Shown here: positions 42,873 through 54,218 of the stretch, in pieces | Numbering within the stretch: the stretch's first letter is position 1 | Layout: each line of letters starts with the position of its first letter | NCBI RefSeq assembly: GCF_018035235.1 | Contig: NZ_WPCV01000003.1 | Span: forward strand, 124,001 to 188,000 | Source of the DNA: Citrobacter sp. On2M | Lineage (GTDB): Bacteria > Pseudomonadota > Gammaproteobacteria > Enterobacterales > Enterobacteriaceae | Length of the DNA: 64,000 nt | Direction: 5' to 3' | The notes under the pieces: model-generated | What the model was told of the DNA's origin: nothing | Databases searched by the model: none | Seen by the model: only the letters and a program-made list of their open reading frames with translations | Program-made: the position numbers and the translations under genes

Positions 42873-43550
42873 ATGAGTACGTCGTTGGCTATCCTCACGA
42901 TTGGCGTGGTGCCAATGTGTGAGGTGTTACCGCTCCTGACGGAATATATCGATGAACAGCACATTACTCACCACAGCCTGCTGGGGCAGATGCGGCGAGA
43001 AGATGTGATGGCTGAATACGGGGTTTCGCCCGGTGACGAGCTATTATTAACGTTGCTCAGTGACCATCAACTTGCACATGTCTCACGTCAGAAGGTGGAG
43101 CGCTCCCTGCAAAGCATTGTAGAGGTGCTGGATAACCAGGGCTTTGACGTTATCCTGCTGATGAGTACCGCCTCAATCGCTCGTCTGACCGCACGCAATA
43201 GCATTTTGCTGGAGCCGTTACGGATTATCCCGCCACTGGTGGCCTCGATTGTTGATGGGCATCAGGTTGGGGTGATTGTCCCCGTCACCGAATTACTCAA
43301 AGCCCAGACGCAAAAATGGCAGGTGCTACAAACGCCGCCAGTGTATGCCGTGGCAAATCCGATCGACGGTAGCGAAGAACAATTGATTGATGCGGGGAAA
43401 GAACTGCTGGAGCAAGGTGCGGATGTGATCATGCTGGATTGCCTTGGGTTTAATCAACGCCACCGTGATCTACTGCAAAAATCGCTGGATGTCCCGGTAC
43501 TTCTGTCCAATGTGCTAATTGCCCGACTGGCTTCGGAATTATTGACGTAA
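42873..43550 (+). CDS. aroM: AroM family protein
   Basis: A 225-residue cytoplasmic protein; the family has an Asp/Glu racemase-like alpha/beta fold ([11 protein letters not shown] at the start, [15 protein letters not shown] near 190-205) but no proven function. In E. coli it is in the TyrR-controlled aroL region. I chose ATG 42873 ([10 protein letters not shown]), with GTGGAGC upstream, giving the E. coli length; the frame is open to 42807. The 246-base gap before it contains the terminator above and a CAATAC-type AT-rich stretch with no clear promoter. Confidence 0.88.
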   Translation: MSTSLAILTIGVVPMCEVLPLLTEYIDEQHITHHSLLGQMRREDVMAEYGVSPGDELLLTLLSDHQLAHVSRQKVERSLQSIVEVLDNQGFDVILLMSTASIARLTARNSILLEPLRIIPPLVASIVDGHQVGVIVPVTELLKAQTQKWQVLQTPPVYAVANPIDGSEEQLIDAGKELLEQGADVIMLDCLGFNQRHRDLLQKSLDVPVLLSNVLIARLASELLT

Positions 43551-43600
43551 TTTTGCGTGACAGGTGGAACGTCAGCCCCCTATATTGGTTGTTAACTTAA

Positions 43601-43906
<306 letters not shown>

Positions 43907-43909
43907 GCG

Positions 43910-43945
43910 TAAAAATAACGAATGGCGACACTGAGCCGCCATTCG
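43910..43945 (-). terminator. Terminator between ppnP and rdgC
   Basis: A perfect nine-base stem (CGAATGGCG at 43919-43927, CGCCATTCG at 43937-43945). Read on the minus strand it is followed by TTATTTTTAC, giving a U-tract for rdgC; on the plus strand it lacks one. Confidence 0.7.
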
Positions 43946-43956
43946 GTAAATACGGC

Positions 43957-44868
43957 TTAGCGCTGTGCTTCGCCGCCTAATCCTTCCACCAGACTTTTAA
44001 TCAGAGCAGCCAGTTCACCCGTCATCAGGATGAAATCGGCGTCAAAACGCTGAGCATAATCTTCGCGGTCGATATCTTCGTTCTGATCGCGCAGCTCGTC
44101 GCTAAACTTCAGACGCTTAATGGAGCCGTCATCACACATAACGAACTGAATGCGCTGCTGCCAGTCGAGGGCCAGTTTGGTGACCAGTTTGCCTGCTTCG
44201 ATATGCACGGCGATTTCGTCGCAGACCAGATCCTGTTTTTTCGCGCGGATCACGCCGCCGTCTTCAAGGATCGCTTTCAGTTCGGCTTCGTCCAGCAACT
44301 GGAATCCTTGTGCCGTTGTGCCGGAGCGAACCCATTCAGTCAGCGTCAGCTCAATAGGGTTTTCCATCGTCAGCGGAACGACCGGCAGCGAACCGAGGCT
44401 CTTACGCAGTAGCGCCAGCGTATCTTCCGCTTTCTTCGCGCTCGCACAGTCGACCATGATCAGATCGTTGACGGTGTCGATCCACATCATTGTCTGGCTG
44501 AAGCGGCTAAAGGCGCGCGGCAGCAATGAGTGCAGAACTTCATCTTTCAGCGAGTCTTTTTCAGTCTTCTTGAGTTTGCGACCTTGCTCAGCTTCCAGTT
44601 TGAATATTTTGGCTTCCAGCGCCTGTTTGATAACCGGCGACGGCAGAATTTTTTCTTCTTTGCGGGCGCAGATAATAATTTGGCCATTGGCGGTATGCGT
44701 TAATGCATCACTGTGCGATCCCATCGGCGGAACCCAGCCCATTTTTGCCATATCCTGGCTACCGCAAGGGGTGAACGTCATTGATGCCAGCTGTTTTTCC
44801 ATCTCTTCGGCACGCAAAGAAACATCGCGGCTAAGACGGTAAACCATTAAATTTTTGAACCACAGCAT
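43957..44868 (-). CDS. rdgC: RdgC, recombination-associated DNA-binding protein
   Basis: A 303-residue ring-forming protein that binds double-stranded DNA without sequence preference and limits RecA action. It matches E. coli from [15 protein letters not shown] to EGLGGEAQR with no gap. I chose ATG 44868, the E. coli start; the open frame extends to 44907 in the divergent mak leader. GTGGA lies upstream. Convergent with ppnP. Confidence 0.95.
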   Translation of the reverse strand: MLWFKNLMVYRLSRDVSLRAEEMEKQLASMTFTPCGSQDMAKMGWVPPMGSHSDALTHTANGQIIICARKEEKILPSPVIKQALEAKIFKLEAEQGRKLKKTEKDSLKDEVLHSLLPRAFSRFSQTMMWIDTVNDLIMVDCASAKKAEDTLALLRKSLGSLPVVPLTMENPIELTLTEWVRSGTTAQGFQLLDEAELKAILEDGGVIRAKKQDLVCDEIAVHIEAGKLVTKLALDWQQRIQFVMCDDGSIKRLKFSDELRDQNEDIDREDYAQRFDADFILMTGELAALIKSLVEGLGGEAQR

Positions 44869-44959
44869 GATAATTTCCACGGCCTTGTCGTTAAATCCAG
44901 CGGGCATGATAGCGAATTGTCGCTATGCTTGCATTGTTAATCGGGAAGAGGAGCAAACA

Positions 44960-45868
44960 GTGCGTATAGGTATCGATTTGGGCGGTACAAAAACGGAAGT
45001 TATCGCGCTTGGCGATGCGGGCGAACAGCTTTTTCGCCATCGCCTGCCTACGCCGCGTGATGATTATCGGCAAACGATAGAAACCATCGCCGCGCTGGTG
45101 GAGATGGCGGAAAAAGCCACCGGGCAGACGGGAAGCGTAGGGATGGGCATTCCCGGTTCAATATCGCCCTACACCAGAGTAGTGAAGAATGCCAACTCGA
45201 CCTGGCTTAACGGGCAGCCTTTTGACAAAGACTTAAGTGCGCGTCTTAACCGCGAAGTGCGGCTGGCAAATGATGCCAACTGCCTGGCGGTTTCTGAAGC
45301 GGTGGATGGCGCAGCGGCGGGGGCGCAAACCGTGTTTGCGGTGATTATTGGCACCGGATGTGGTGCAGGCGTGGCGCTGAACGGCCGGGCGCACACGGGC
45401 GGCAACGGTACTGCGGGCGAGTGGGGACATAACCCACTGCCGTGGATGGACGAAGATGAGCTGCGTTATCGGCAGGAAGTACCTTGTTATTGCGGCAAGC
45501 AAGGCTGCATTGAAACCTTCATCTCCGGGACCGGTTTTGCCACCGATTACCAGCGTCTGAGTGGTAATCCGCTCAAGGGTAGTGAAATTATCAACCTTGT
45601 TAATGTGCGGGATGCGCTGGCAGAGCAGGCGCTAAGTCGTTATGAGCTTCGCCTGGCGAAATCATTGGCGCATGTAGTGAATATTCTTGATCCAGACGTC
45701 ATTGTGCTGGGCGGCGGAATGAGCAATGTCGACAGGTTGTATCAAACCGTTCCGACGTTGATGAAGCAATTTGTTTTTGGCGGCGAGTGTGAAACGCCTG
45801 TACGCAAGGCGTTGCACGGTGACTCCAGCGGTGTACGCGGCGCAGCCTGGCTGTGGCCGCATATATAA
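44960..45868 (+). CDS. mak: Mak, fructokinase (ROK family)
   Basis: A 302-residue sugar kinase that phosphorylates fructose, and mannose weakly, in the cytoplasm. The N-terminal phosphate motif [15 protein letters not shown] (residues 3-17), the catalytic Asp in NDANCLA, and the ROK zinc motif [13 protein letters not shown] are present. The start is GTG 44960, with AGGAGC just upstream, giving the E. coli length; an ATG at 44855 in the same frame lies in rdgC. Convergent with araJ, seven bases apart. Confidence 0.94.
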   Translation: MRIGIDLGGTKTEVIALGDAGEQLFRHRLPTPRDDYRQTIETIAALVEMAEKATGQTGSVGMGIPGSISPYTRVVKNANSTWLNGQPFDKDLSARLNREVRLANDANCLAVSEAVDGAAAGAQTVFAVIIGTGCGAGVALNGRAHTGGNGTAGEWGHNPLPWMDEDELRYRQEVPCYCGKQGCIETFISGTGFATDYQRLSGNPLKGSEIINLVNVRDALAEQALSRYELRLAKSLAHVVNILDPDVIVLGGGMSNVDRLYQTVPTLMKQFVFGGECETPVRKALHGDSSGVRGAAWLWPHI

Positions 45869-45875
45869 ACGGTTT

Positions 45876-47048
45876 CTATGTCGCGGGTGCAACCTGTTGT
45901 TGCACGCCGCGCTTCAGGCGACCATAGAGCAGCAGCGACGACATCGCAGAAAACGACAGCAGTGCCGCCGGCAGCGTCACGTAGTTGTAGGCAAATCCCA
46001 GCGTCAGCATCATGCCCCCGCAGTACGCGCCAATCGCGCTGCCGAGATTAAAGGCAATTTGCCCCCCAGCAGCACCCAGTAGCTCGCCCCCTTTAGCATT
46101 TTGCAGCAGCAAAATTTGCAGCGGTGCCGACAGGGCAAACAGACCCGCGCAGCAAATGAAAGCGAAGGTCAGCGACGCGGCTTTGATCCCGCCAAAAGCA
46201 AAGAGCAACAGCAAAGCCAGCACAATGACGAAGTCGGTTATTACCGCAATTCGCAGCGGCGTATAGCGGCCAGACAACCTACCGCTTAGCAGATTTCCCA
46301 ACACCATTCCCAATCCCACCAGCATCATGATGAAAGTCATTAGCGCCTCGGGGAAGCCGGAGATGTACATCATGTACGGTTTGACGTAGCTGAACCAGGC
46401 GAAAACCCCGGCGTTACCAAACATGGTGGCGGAAAAGATGAGCCACGGGGCGGGGTTTTTTAAGAAGTGAAATTGCTCGCGCAGTTTCCCTTTTGCTTCA
46501 TCGCTGATGTTGGGTACCCAAAACGCGACCGAGACTATCACCGCGATATTAAAAACGGCGATCAGCAGAAACGTGTAGCGCCAGCTAAATTCCTGACTCA
46601 ACCAGGTGCCAACGGGAATGCCAATCAGATTAGCAACGGTCATTCCCGAAATCATGCCCGCGACGGCGGCGGTGACTTTTCCCGGACGAGCCAGCTTCGA
46701 CAGGATAATAGCGCCAACGCCAAAAAATGCGCCATGTGGGAAGCCGGAAACCAGCCTGCCCACCGCCAGCATAAAATACGAGGAAGAGAGGGTGAAGATG
46801 GCGTTGCCAATTACGCACAGTGTGACCAGAAACAGCAAAATATGCTTGAGCGAAAAGCGATTGGAAAAGAGCGCAATAATGGGCGCGCCCAGCACCACGC
46901 CAAAGGCGTAAAACGAAATCATATGGCCAGCGGCAGGAATGGAAATTCCCACGTCCCGCGCCAGCTCAGTGAGGACACCCATGATACCAAACTCGGCCAT
47001 GCCCAGCCCAAATGTTCCCAACGCTAAAGAGAAAATGACTTTTTTCAT
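45876..47048 (-). CDS. araJ: AraJ, MFS transporter
   Basis: A 390-residue major facilitator (DHA1-type) with 12 membrane segments. Expression of araJ is arabinose-inducible in E. coli, but the substrate is unknown. The N-terminal segment LGTFGLGMAEFGIMGVL (about residues 9-25) is conserved. I chose ATG 47048, with AGGTGGT upstream; the frame is open to 47150. Downstream of sbcC on the same strand after a 192-base gap. I did not find a clear AraC half-site pair there. Confidence 0.92.
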   Translation of the reverse strand: MKKVIFSLALGTFGLGMAEFGIMGVLTELARDVGISIPAAGHMISFYAFGVVLGAPIIALFSNRFSLKHILLFLVTLCVIGNAIFTLSSSYFMLAVGRLVSGFPHGAFFGVGAIILSKLARPGKVTAAVAGMISGMTVANLIGIPVGTWLSQEFSWRYTFLLIAVFNIAVIVSVAFWVPNISDEAKGKLREQFHFLKNPAPWLIFSATMFGNAGVFAWFSYVKPYMMYISGFPEALMTFIMMLVGLGMVLGNLLSGRLSGRYTPLRIAVITDFVIVLALLLLFAFGGIKAASLTFAFICCAGLFALSAPLQILLLQNAKGGELLGAAGGQIAFNLGSAIGAYCGGMMLTLGFAYNYVTLPAALLSFSAMSSLLLYGRLKRGVQQQVAPAT

Positions 47049-47186
47049 ACCACCTGCCAACAAGAAAGACGCAGGATTTGCGCCATAGCGGCGAACGTTC
47101 GCTGCCAATCGGGATAGCTTGCGGATAAGCGAAGTGGAATGCCATTTCATATCCGTCCCTGAGTATGCAATATTGTGCTACATAGC

Positions 47187-47214
47187 GTGCTGGATAGCGC
47201 TGGCGCTTATCCAG
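47187..47214 (-). other. Hairpin between sbcC and araJ
   Basis: CTGGATAGCGC and GCGCTTATCCAG around TG pair with a single-base bulge. On the minus strand it lies about 27 bases after the sbcC stop but has no U-run, so it may be a Rho-assisted end or stability element. Confidence 0.35.
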
Positions 47215-47240
47215 CCTGTGAAATCATATCCGCGGGTCGA

Positions 47241-50200
47241 TTACTCCACCGCAAAAATCTTGTCGAGCTTGCTGTAGCCCAGTCCGTTGATTTTTTTAAC
47301 TTTGATTTGCACCGGTATACGTTCTTTCATCGCTTCAACGTGGCTGATGACGCCAATAGTCTTGCCGGTGGCGTTGAGTGCATCCAGCGCGTCAAGAGCG
47401 GTATCCAGCGTTTCGCTATCCAGCGTGCCGAAACCTTCGTCGAGGAACAGGGAGTCAATTCGCGTTTTGTGGCTTACCAGATCGGACAACGCCAGCGCCA
47501 GCGCCAGACTGACGAGGAAGCTCTCACCGCCTGAAAGCGTACGCGTGTCACGTACCGCATCGGCCTGCCAGGTATCTACCACTTCCAGCTCCAGCGCTTC
47601 GCTGGCCTTGCGCTGTAACAGATAGCGGCCGTGAAGACGGGTTAGCTGGTTGTTGGCAAGCCAGACCAGATTATCCAGCGTTAGCCCCTGGGCGAACTTG
47701 CGGAATTTATCCCCCTCTTTTGAGCCGATCAGGGCATTCAGATAGCCCCAGTCTTCGACCTGTTGTGCGACCCTTTCAATCTCCAGCATCAGCGTCTGCT
47801 GCTGTTGGCGGTTGTCTGCATCCTGTTTGAGCTGCTGGCGAATTTCACCCTGACGCGTGGTGTTATCCCGTAACTGCTGGGTGAGCTGCGCCAGCGCGTC
47901 GTGCAGATGCTGCGCCGTCAGCGTGAGATCCACTTCTGTTGGTTGCTGCTGTTGATGAGCCGCCAGCGCTTGCTGGGCCTGATTAAGCAGCGTTTGCGCC
48001 TGCTGTCGCTGGCCTTCCAGTGATTGCTTTAACTGCTCCAGGCGGTTAAAGGTCTCTTCGTCCAGCAGGGCGGCAATAAAGGCGTCGCGATCGGCAAAGA
48101 TGCTGGCCTGCAATGCGGCATCAAACTGTGCCTGGATTTCCGCAGCGCGCTGAACGTCCTGCGCCTCCTGCTGTTGCAACGTTTGCCACTGTCCCTTTAA
48201 AGAGAGGCAATCGTCGTGCACCTGCCGCCAGTTTTCCAGCGACAGATCCTCAGTGCTTTCAGATAGCGCCTCGGTTTCTGGCAGTGTTTCCAGCAGCGGA
48301 GCAAGCTGGGCTATTTGGGCCTGTAAAGCGGCCAGTTCGTTCTGGCGCTGTTGCCAAATTTGCGCTTCGTTCGCCCGTTCGCTCAGCCATGAGGCGACGT
48401 CATCCTCGGCAGGCAGGACAAGACCATGGCGTGCCAGCTCGGTGGTTAGCGTCGCCTGTCGCTGGTCAATATGTTGCTGGAGCTGAGTAATCTGTTCCGT
48501 ATGCGCGGTGATTTGCGCCTGCAAGGTATGACGCAGGCTCAGCTGGTGAAGCTGCTGCTCGTGTTCTTCCTGAGCGGCAAGCCATGGGACGATATCATCT
48601 TGAGGTTGCAGCGTTATGTTGAGGCTGGCGGTGACCGTCTGCCATTCCAAAGTAAGCGCTTGCTCCTCCTGAGAAAGCGTCTGTACTTCGCGTTCATCTC
48701 GCTGAAGCTGCTGAGTTATTGCTTCGAGCTGACCGCGTAGCGTTGACCCTTCATCGGCCAGCGCCTTGACCTCTTTTTCCAGTGCTTCACGTCGCGTCTG
48801 ATTCACGCTCAGTTCGAGCGTGTGATAGCGTTCAATTGCCGGATGAGCGGTCGAGCCGCAAAGCGGGCAAGGCATGCCGGATTGCAACAATGCCCGTTGG
48901 CTTTCCAGATCTTTGATGCGGGCTTCTTGCTCGCAAATGACTCTCACATCAGTAAGTTGCTGATTTTTATCTTTATAGCGCTGACGTTTTTCGGCTAATA
49001 CCACGTTACGTTGCGTCAGCTCTTGCTGACGCTGCACAAGCGTGGTGCGTAACTGCGCCAGTTGCTTTTGCTTCGGTGCAATTTGCCCGTGCAGATTGCT
49101 CAACCGCTGGCGTAATGGGCGAAGCTGCGCATGCTGCGCCAGCGCCGTCGCTACCTCTTGCGGCGAAAGAGTCAGCGAGGGTTGCGTCAGCGCATCGAGC
49201 TTGCGCGTATCGTTCTCCCGTAGCTGCTGCCACTGGCGCAGTTGGGTTCTGGCGTCGGACTGCTGGGCCAGAAGCGCTTTCCATCCTGCCAGTTCGCTAC
49301 TCCATAAGCGGAAGTTTTCATGCTCCTTCAGCCAGTCGGTTAACGTTTGTTGTCCGGCGAGCATGGCGGCTGACTGCGTTTGCGCCTGCTGACGAATACG
49401 ACCGCGCAGCGCTAAGCTGCTTTGTAAGCGAGCATTTACTTCCTGAATCTTCTGTCTTGTGCGGTCAATAGTAGCCGTTTGTTCCTGGATTCGCTCCCAG
49501 TGCGGACGTAACGCTCTGGCTGGCAGTGCCAGGCTCAGTACTGCCAGCTGCGGCTGCGCATCTTCTTGCGCCTGAAGCACTGCCTGTAATGCCTGCTGGT
49601 GACGGTTTAAATCCGCCTGTAGCTCATTTTGCCGAATGAGCCAGTTGAGGTGCTGTTGCTGGGCTTGCTGGCTGGTAAGGTATTGTTTTTCTTCGTCAGT
49701 AAGTGCCTGCAAACTTTCCGTCAGGGACTGTACCTGCTCTGGCGCTAACAGCGCCACGCCGCTGGCCTGGGCCTGCAGTTTTTCCAGCTCCGTGCGCGCT
49801 GATTTGTGCTTTTCAAATACCATCGCCGAAATCTGTCCGTAGATCTCGGTGCCGGTCAGCTCTTCCAGCAGTTCGGCGCGCTCTTTCGGTTTGGCATTGA
49901 GAAATGCGGCAAACTGCCCCTGTGACAGCAGCATCGAGCGGGTAAAACGGCCGTAATCCAGCCCGGTAAGCTCGGCGGTCATCTCCAGTTTGTCTTTGAC
50001 TTTATCGGCGAGGATTTTTCCGTCGGCGCAGCGGGCCAGCTCTACGCGCGGAACCTGCAGATTGCCCTCTGGCTGATTACGCGCCCGGTTCTGGCTCCAG
50101 AATGCGCGGTAGGCTTCGCCTCGCACCTCAAATTCCACCTCGGCCAGACACTCTGCGGTGTCGCGGGTCATCAGGTCGTTTTGCGACTGTGACACGGTAT

Positions 50201-50384
50201 TCAGGCGAGGCGTTTCGTGGTACAGCGCAAGGCAAATTGCGTCCAGCAGGGTGGTTTTTCCCGCGCCCGTGGGCCCGGTGATGGCGAACAGCCCGTTGCT
50301 GGCAAAAGGTTCTGCCGTGAAATCGACTTTCCATTCTCCCTTCAGGGAGTTGAGATTTTTCAGGCGCAGGCTGAGTATTTTCAT
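47241..50384 (-). CDS. sbcC: SbcC, SMC-like subunit of the SbcCD nuclease
   Basis: A 1047-residue Rad50-type ATPase. Walker [10 protein letters not shown] is at about residues 36-44; long coiled coils flank the zinc-hook CPLC at about residue 505; the ABC signature [20 protein letters not shown] and Walker [11 protein letters not shown] are near the C terminus. With SbcD it opens hairpins and processes palindromes and double-strand breaks. It overlaps sbcD by four bases. Confidence 0.96.
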   Translation of the reverse strand: MKILSLRLKNLNSLKGEWKVDFTAEPFASNGLFAITGPTGAGKTTLLDAICLALYHETPRLNTVSQSQNDLMTRDTAECLAEVEFEVRGEAYRAFWSQNRARNQPEGNLQVPRVELARCADGKILADKVKDKLEMTAELTGLDYGRFTRSMLLSQGQFAAFLNAKPKERAELLEELTGTEIYGQISAMVFEKHKSARTELEKLQAQASGVALLAPEQVQSLTESLQALTDEEKQYLTSQQAQQQHLNWLIRQNELQADLNRHQQALQAVLQAQEDAQPQLAVLSLALPARALRPHWERIQEQTATIDRTRQKIQEVNARLQSSLALRGRIRQQAQTQSAAMLAGQQTLTDWLKEHENFRLWSSELAGWKALLAQQSDARTQLRQWQQLRENDTRKLDALTQPSLTLSPQEVATALAQHAQLRPLRQRLSNLHGQIAPKQKQLAQLRTTLVQRQQELTQRNVVLAEKRQRYKDKNQQLTDVRVICEQEARIKDLESQRALLQSGMPCPLCGSTAHPAIERYHTLELSVNQTRREALEKEVKALADEGSTLRGQLEAITQQLQRDEREVQTLSQEEQALTLEWQTVTASLNITLQPQDDIVPWLAAQEEHEQQLHQLSLRHTLQAQITAHTEQITQLQQHIDQRQATLTTELARHGLVLPAEDDVASWLSERANEAQIWQQRQNELAALQAQIAQLAPLLETLPETEALSESTEDLSLENWRQVHDDCLSLKGQWQTLQQQEAQDVQRAAEIQAQFDAALQASIFADRDAFIAALLDEETFNRLEQLKQSLEGQRQQAQTLLNQAQQALAAHQQQQPTEVDLTLTAQHLHDALAQLTQQLRDNTTRQGEIRQQLKQDADNRQQQQTLMLEIERVAQQVEDWGYLNALIGSKEGDKFRKFAQGLTLDNLVWLANNQLTRLHGRYLLQRKASEALELEVVDTWQADAVRDTRTLSGGESFLVSLALALALSDLVSHKTRIDSLFLDEGFGTLDSETLDTALDALDALNATGKTIGVISHVEAMKERIPVQIKVKKINGLGYSKLDKIFAVE

Positions 50385-51583
50385 GCTTCAGCCTCCCCCG
50401 CAAGCGTCTGTACGGTTGCGCTAAACAGCTGATTAAGCCGCTCGCGCTGCGGTTCTTCGAGTTCTTCCAGCGCCAGGCGGCGGTCAAAAACCTCCGCCAC
50501 GCTCAGCTCGCTTAATGTTTCACGACGTTCATTGGCCATAATACGTTCGCGCTGTTCCCGACTGCGGCGCACCAGTAACACCTCTACCGGTAAATCTTCG
50601 GTCAAGGCCTGGATTTTACGCTGCATATCATGCAGATAGTCATCGGTGGTAATTTCAATATCCAGCCACACCGGCGGCTCTTGCTGTACGTTGCGCCACT
50701 GTTCAAGCTGGGCGGTTATGGCGGCTAGATCGCCTTTCAGTACCGCAAGTTGCTGCGTGATCGGTACGGTGATATTTTCAACGGCGCTGAGTTTCCCGGC
50801 ATCAAAGCTCACCAGATGCACGCATTTGTTTTTGCCGCACTCGTCAAAACTGAGCGCAATCGGCGAGCCGCAGTAGCGAATATGCTCTGTGCCACCAATA
50901 ACCTGCGCCCGGTGAATATGGCCCAGCGCGATGTAGTCCGCCGGAGGGAAGTTTTGCGCCGGGAAGGCGTCCAGCGTACCGATATAAATCTCACGGACGG
51001 CGTCACTTTTACTGGCGCCGACAGTGGTCAAATGCCCGGTCGCAATGATGGGCAGATTCTGGTCACCACGTAGCGTGCAGGCGTCCTGATACTGCTGCTG
51101 GTAATAGTCGGTGATGGCTGACAGCAAATGCTGCTGTTTCTCTTGTCCGGTCAGCCCCGCCTGGCTGGTTATGATGTCGCGCGGACGTAAGAAAGGAACC
51201 GGGCACAGGATCGCCCCCGGCGTGCCGTCACGTTGCAGCAGAACCTGCGGCGCATGACCGGCGCTGGCAACGACTGTGGTGTTGAGAAACGCCAGAATAT
51301 CGCGGGACTCATTGAGTGTGGCGACGGAGTCGTGGTTGCCTGCCAGTACCACCAGATGACAGCCGGTTTGCTGCAGATTAACGACAAAACGGTTATACAG
51401 CTCACGGGCATAGCTTGGCGGTGAGCCGGTATCAAAAATATCGCCTGCCACAATAATGGCATCCACCTGATGGGATTGTGCCGTTTCCAGCAGCCAGTCG
51501 AGAAAGGCCTGATGTTCAGCGGCGCGGCTCTTGCTGTAGAAATTTTGGCCCAGATGCCAGTCAGACGTGTGAAGGATGCGCAT
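50381..51583 (-). CDS. sbcD: SbcD, nuclease subunit of SbcCD
   Basis: A 400-residue Mre11-type manganese nuclease. Phosphodiesterase motifs are HTSDWHLGQ (residues 5-13), [16 protein letters not shown] and ATGHLTTVG, plus [10 protein letters not shown] chose ATG 51583 ([10 protein letters not shown]), the E. coli start; the open frame reaches 51607. It is divergent from phoB, and sbcC follows with a four-base overlap. Confidence 0.96.
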   Translation of the reverse strand: MRILHTSDWHLGQNFYSKSRAAEHQAFLDWLLETAQSHQVDAIIVAGDIFDTGSPPSYARELYNRFVVNLQQTGCHLVVLAGNHDSVATLNESRDILAFLNTTVVASAGHAPQVLLQRDGTPGAILCPVPFLRPRDIITSQAGLTGQEKQQHLLSAITDYYQQQYQDACTLRGDQNLPIIATGHLTTVGASKSDAVREIYIGTLDAFPAQNFPPADYIALGHIHRAQVIGGTEHIRYCGSPIALSFDECGKNKCVHLVSFDAGKLSAVENITVPITQQLAVLKGDLAAITAQLEQWRNVQQEPPVWLDIEITTDDYLHDMQRKIQALTEDLPVEVLLVRRSREQRERIMANERRETLSELSVAEVFDRRLALEELEEPQRERLNQLFSATVQTLAGEAEA

Positions 51584-51693
51584 AAGAGTTCCATGACGAT
51601 AAAACAATGGCGGGGATTATAACCCTGCATGGGAGAGAATATCTTGTCTCCGGGCTGTCATAATTCAATGGCCTGCGTTAAACCTGGATGATC

Positions 51694-51722
51694 TTTTCAT
51701 AAATCTGTCATAAATCTGACGC
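51694..51722 (+). promoter_or_regulatory. Pho boxes of the phoBR promoter
   Basis: Three direct heptamers separated by AAAT: TTTTCAT, CTGTCAT and CTGACGC. This is essentially the E. coli phoB promoter arrangement and predicts PhoB autoactivation. It lies 55 bases before the phoB start. Confidence 0.88.
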
Positions 51723-51777
51723 ATAATGACGCCGTATTGATACTGATGATGACAAGCAACTAATAACAGGGCAAATC

Positions 51778-52467
51778 ATGGCGAGACGTATTCTGGTCGT
51801 AGAAGATGAAGCTCCAATTCGTGAAATGGTCTGCTTCGTGCTCGAGCAAAACGGTTTTCAACCCGTAGAAGCCGAAGACTATGACAGTGCTGTGAACCAA
51901 CTCAATGAACCCTGGCCGGACCTCGTCCTGCTTGACTGGATGCTTCCCGGTGGCTCGGGTCTACAGTTTATTAAACATCTCAAGCGTGAAGCGATGACGC
52001 GGGACATCCCGGTGATGATGCTGACGGCGAGGGGAGAAGAGGAAGACCGCGTTCGTGGTCTGGAAACCGGCGCGGATGACTATATTACCAAACCGTTTTC
52101 TCCTAAGGAGCTGGTGGCGCGTATTAAAGCTGTTTTGCGTCGTATTTCGCCGATGGCAGTGGAAGAGGTTATTGAGATGCAGGGGCTAAGCCTTGATCCC
52201 ACCTCGCATCGCGTGATGACTGGTGATGATCCGCTGGATATGGGGCCGACCGAATTCAAGCTGTTGCACTTCTTTATGACTCACCCAGAGCGTGTCTACA
52301 GCCGCGAGCAACTCCTCAATCATGTCTGGGGAACCAATGTATACGTGGAAGACCGGACTGTCGATGTGCATATCCGCCGCTTACGTAAGGCGCTGGAGCA
52401 CAGCGGGCACGATCGTATGGTGCAGACGGTTCGCGGAACGGGATATCGTTTTTCGACCCGCTTCTGA
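51778..52467 (+). CDS. phoB: PhoB, phosphate regulon response regulator
   Basis: A 229-residue OmpR-family regulator. The receiver domain has the acidic pair in VEDEAP, phospho-Asp53 in LLDWMLPGG and Lys in DYITKPFSP; the C-terminal winged helix (about 128-229) includes [16 protein letters not shown]. It binds Pho boxes such as those before phoA and itself. Same length as E. coli. Confidence 0.97.
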   Translation: MARRILVVEDEAPIREMVCFVLEQNGFQPVEAEDYDSAVNQLNEPWPDLVLLDWMLPGGSGLQFIKHLKREAMTRDIPVMMLTARGEEEDRVRGLETGADDYITKPFSPKELVARIKAVLRRISPMAVEEVIEMQGLSLDPTSHRVMTGDDPLDMGPTEFKLLHFFMTHPERVYSREQLLNHVWGTNVYVEDRTVDVHIRRLRKALEHSGHDRMVQTVRGTGYRFSTRF

Positions 52468-52517
52468 CTGACAAGAATCAGGGCCTGAAGGATTAGGCCG
52501 TTTAGGGAGTAAGGCGT

Positions 52518-53813
52518 TTGCTAGAACGATTGTCATGGAAAAGGTTGGTACTGGAGCTGATCCTGTGCTGCATACCGGCATTTATCCTTAGTGCTTTTTT
52601 TGGTTACCTGCCCTGGTTTTTACTGGCGTCGGTAACGGGCCTGCTTATCTGGCATTTCTGGAATTTATTACGTTTGTCCTGGTGGCTATGGGTCGACAGA
52701 AGTATGACGCCCCCGCCGGGGCGCGGCAGTTGGGAACCGCTGCTGCATGGACTGCATCAAATGCAGTTGCGCAACAAAAAGCGCCGTCGTGAACTGGGTA
52801 ATCTGATTAAGCGCTTTCGCAGCGGGGCGGAATCGCTACCCGACGCAGTGGTGCTAACCACCGAAGAAGGCGGTATTTTCTGGTGTAACGGACTGGCTCA
52901 GCAGGTTCTTGGACTGCGCTGGCCGGACGATAGCGGGCAAAATATTCTTAACCTGCTGCGCTACCCGGAATTCACACAATATTTGAAAACGCGCGATTTT
53001 AGCCGGCCCATCAATCTGGTGCTCAATACCGGACGGCATCTGGAAATTCGCGTAATGCCCTATACCGATAAGCAATTGCTGATGGTGGCGCGCGACGTTA
53101 CCCAGATGCATCAACTGGAAGGTTCACGACGTAACTTTTTCGCCAATGCCAGCCATGAACTGCGTACCCCGCTGACGGTGCTGCAAGGCTATCTGGAAAT
53201 GATGCAGGAGCATCCGTTAGAAGGGACAACGCGCGAAAAAGCGCTGCATACCATGCGTGAACAAACGTACCGGATGGAAGGGTTAGTGAAGCAACTGCTA
53301 ACGCTGTCAAAAATTGAGGCTGCGCCAGCGCTGCAATTGAATGAGAAGGTCGATGTGCCCATGATGCTGCGCGTGGTTGAGCACGAAGCGCAAACGCTGA
53401 GCCAGCACAAACATACGTTTACTTTTGATGTTGATAACAGCCTGAATGTGCGGGGTAACGAGGAGCAGTTGCGTAGCGCTATCTCGAATCTCGTCTATAA
53501 CGCGGTGAACCATACGCCTGCGGGAACGCACATTACCGTACGCTGGCAGCATGTGCCTTCGGGGGCGGAATTTTGTGTGGAAGACAACGGTCCAGGCATT
53601 GCCGCCGAGCATATTCCACGCCTGACCGAGCGTTTTTATCGCGTAGACAAGGCGCGATCGCGGCAAACGGGCGGGAGCGGACTCGGGCTGGCCATCGTGA
53701 AGCATGCCTTGCATCATCACGACAGCCGTTTGAATATCGACAGCGAACCCGGCAAAGGGACGCGATTTAGTTTCGTGATCCCGGAACGTTTAATTGCCAA
53801 AAATAACGGTTAA
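52518..53813 (+). CDS. phoR: PhoR, phosphate regulon sensor kinase
   Basis: A 431-residue histidine kinase with two N-terminal membrane segments (about residues 10-60), a PAS domain (about 95-195), the phospho-accepting His213 in [10 protein letters not shown], and HATPase motifs [16 protein letters not shown] and GGSGLGLAI. It has no large periplasmic domain and receives its signal through PstSCAB/PhoU. The start is TTG 52518, aligned with E. coli, with GGGAGTAAGG upstream. Confidence 0.96.
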   Translation: MLERLSWKRLVLELILCCIPAFILSAFFGYLPWFLLASVTGLLIWHFWNLLRLSWWLWVDRSMTPPPGRGSWEPLLHGLHQMQLRNKKRRRELGNLIKRFRSGAESLPDAVVLTTEEGGIFWCNGLAQQVLGLRWPDDSGQNILNLLRYPEFTQYLKTRDFSRPINLVLNTGRHLEIRVMPYTDKQLLMVARDVTQMHQLEGSRRNFFANASHELRTPLTVLQGYLEMMQEHPLEGTTREKALHTMREQTYRMEGLVKQLLTLSKIEAAPALQLNEKVDVPMMLRVVEHEAQTLSQHKHTFTFDVDNSLNVRGNEEQLRSAISNLVYNAVNHTPAGTHITVRWQHVPSGAEFCVEDNGPGIAAEHIPRLTERFYRVDKARSRQTGGSGLGLAIVKHALHHHDSRLNIDSEPGKGTRFSFVIPERLIAKNNG

Positions 53814-53838
53814 GGCGTATTCGTAAGATAATCTTTCC

Positions 53839-53863
53839 AAAAGCCAGCGTAAGCTGGCTTTTT
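53839..53863 (+). terminator. phoBR terminator
   Basis: AAAGCCAGC pairs with GCTGGCTTT around GTAA, followed by a T-run ending in TTTTTC. It begins 25 bases after the phoR stop. Confidence 0.9.
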
Positions 53864-54218
53864 CTATATGGTCAATATAAGTATCCTGAATTTTACGACG
53901 TTTGGTTGTTTTTTGTTCGAACTATTACCCATACCTTTTTCCATGAAATGGTGTTTTGTGCTAACCCTATTTTTCATATCGCTATATTGTTCTGGTTTTT
54001 GGATCCCACCTTGCTTTAAAACGTTATAAGCGTTTAAATTGCGCTCCAGGTGCTGTCATACCGACTGCATTTACGCGGTAAATCGAAAAACTATTCTTCG
54101 CCGCGCCAGGTCGGGAGTGTTTCCCGCTGGAATTGAGCAAAAATGCCGCTGTATTGTCCCCCAGGGAAAGGCAAAAATTTACTATTTTCAACACCACATC
54201 CACAGGCAGTAAGACTTT
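53864..54218 (+). other. Long structured leader region before brnQ
   Basis: This 355-base stretch has no recognisable gene. Its first half is AT-rich; its second half has small hairpins, TTTAC-GCG-GTAAA (54070-54082) and a nested CCAG...CGGGA-GTGTT-TCCCG...CTGG stem (about 54106-54130). The brnQ leader may therefore be structured, or the region may bind Lrp. I see no leader peptide with runs of Ile, Leu or Val codons. Confidence 0.4.

Noticed and set aside
53839-54218. tRNA or known riboswitch in the brnQ leader
   Set aside because: No cloverleaf, CCA end or known aptamer core could be traced by eye; only small local hairpins.
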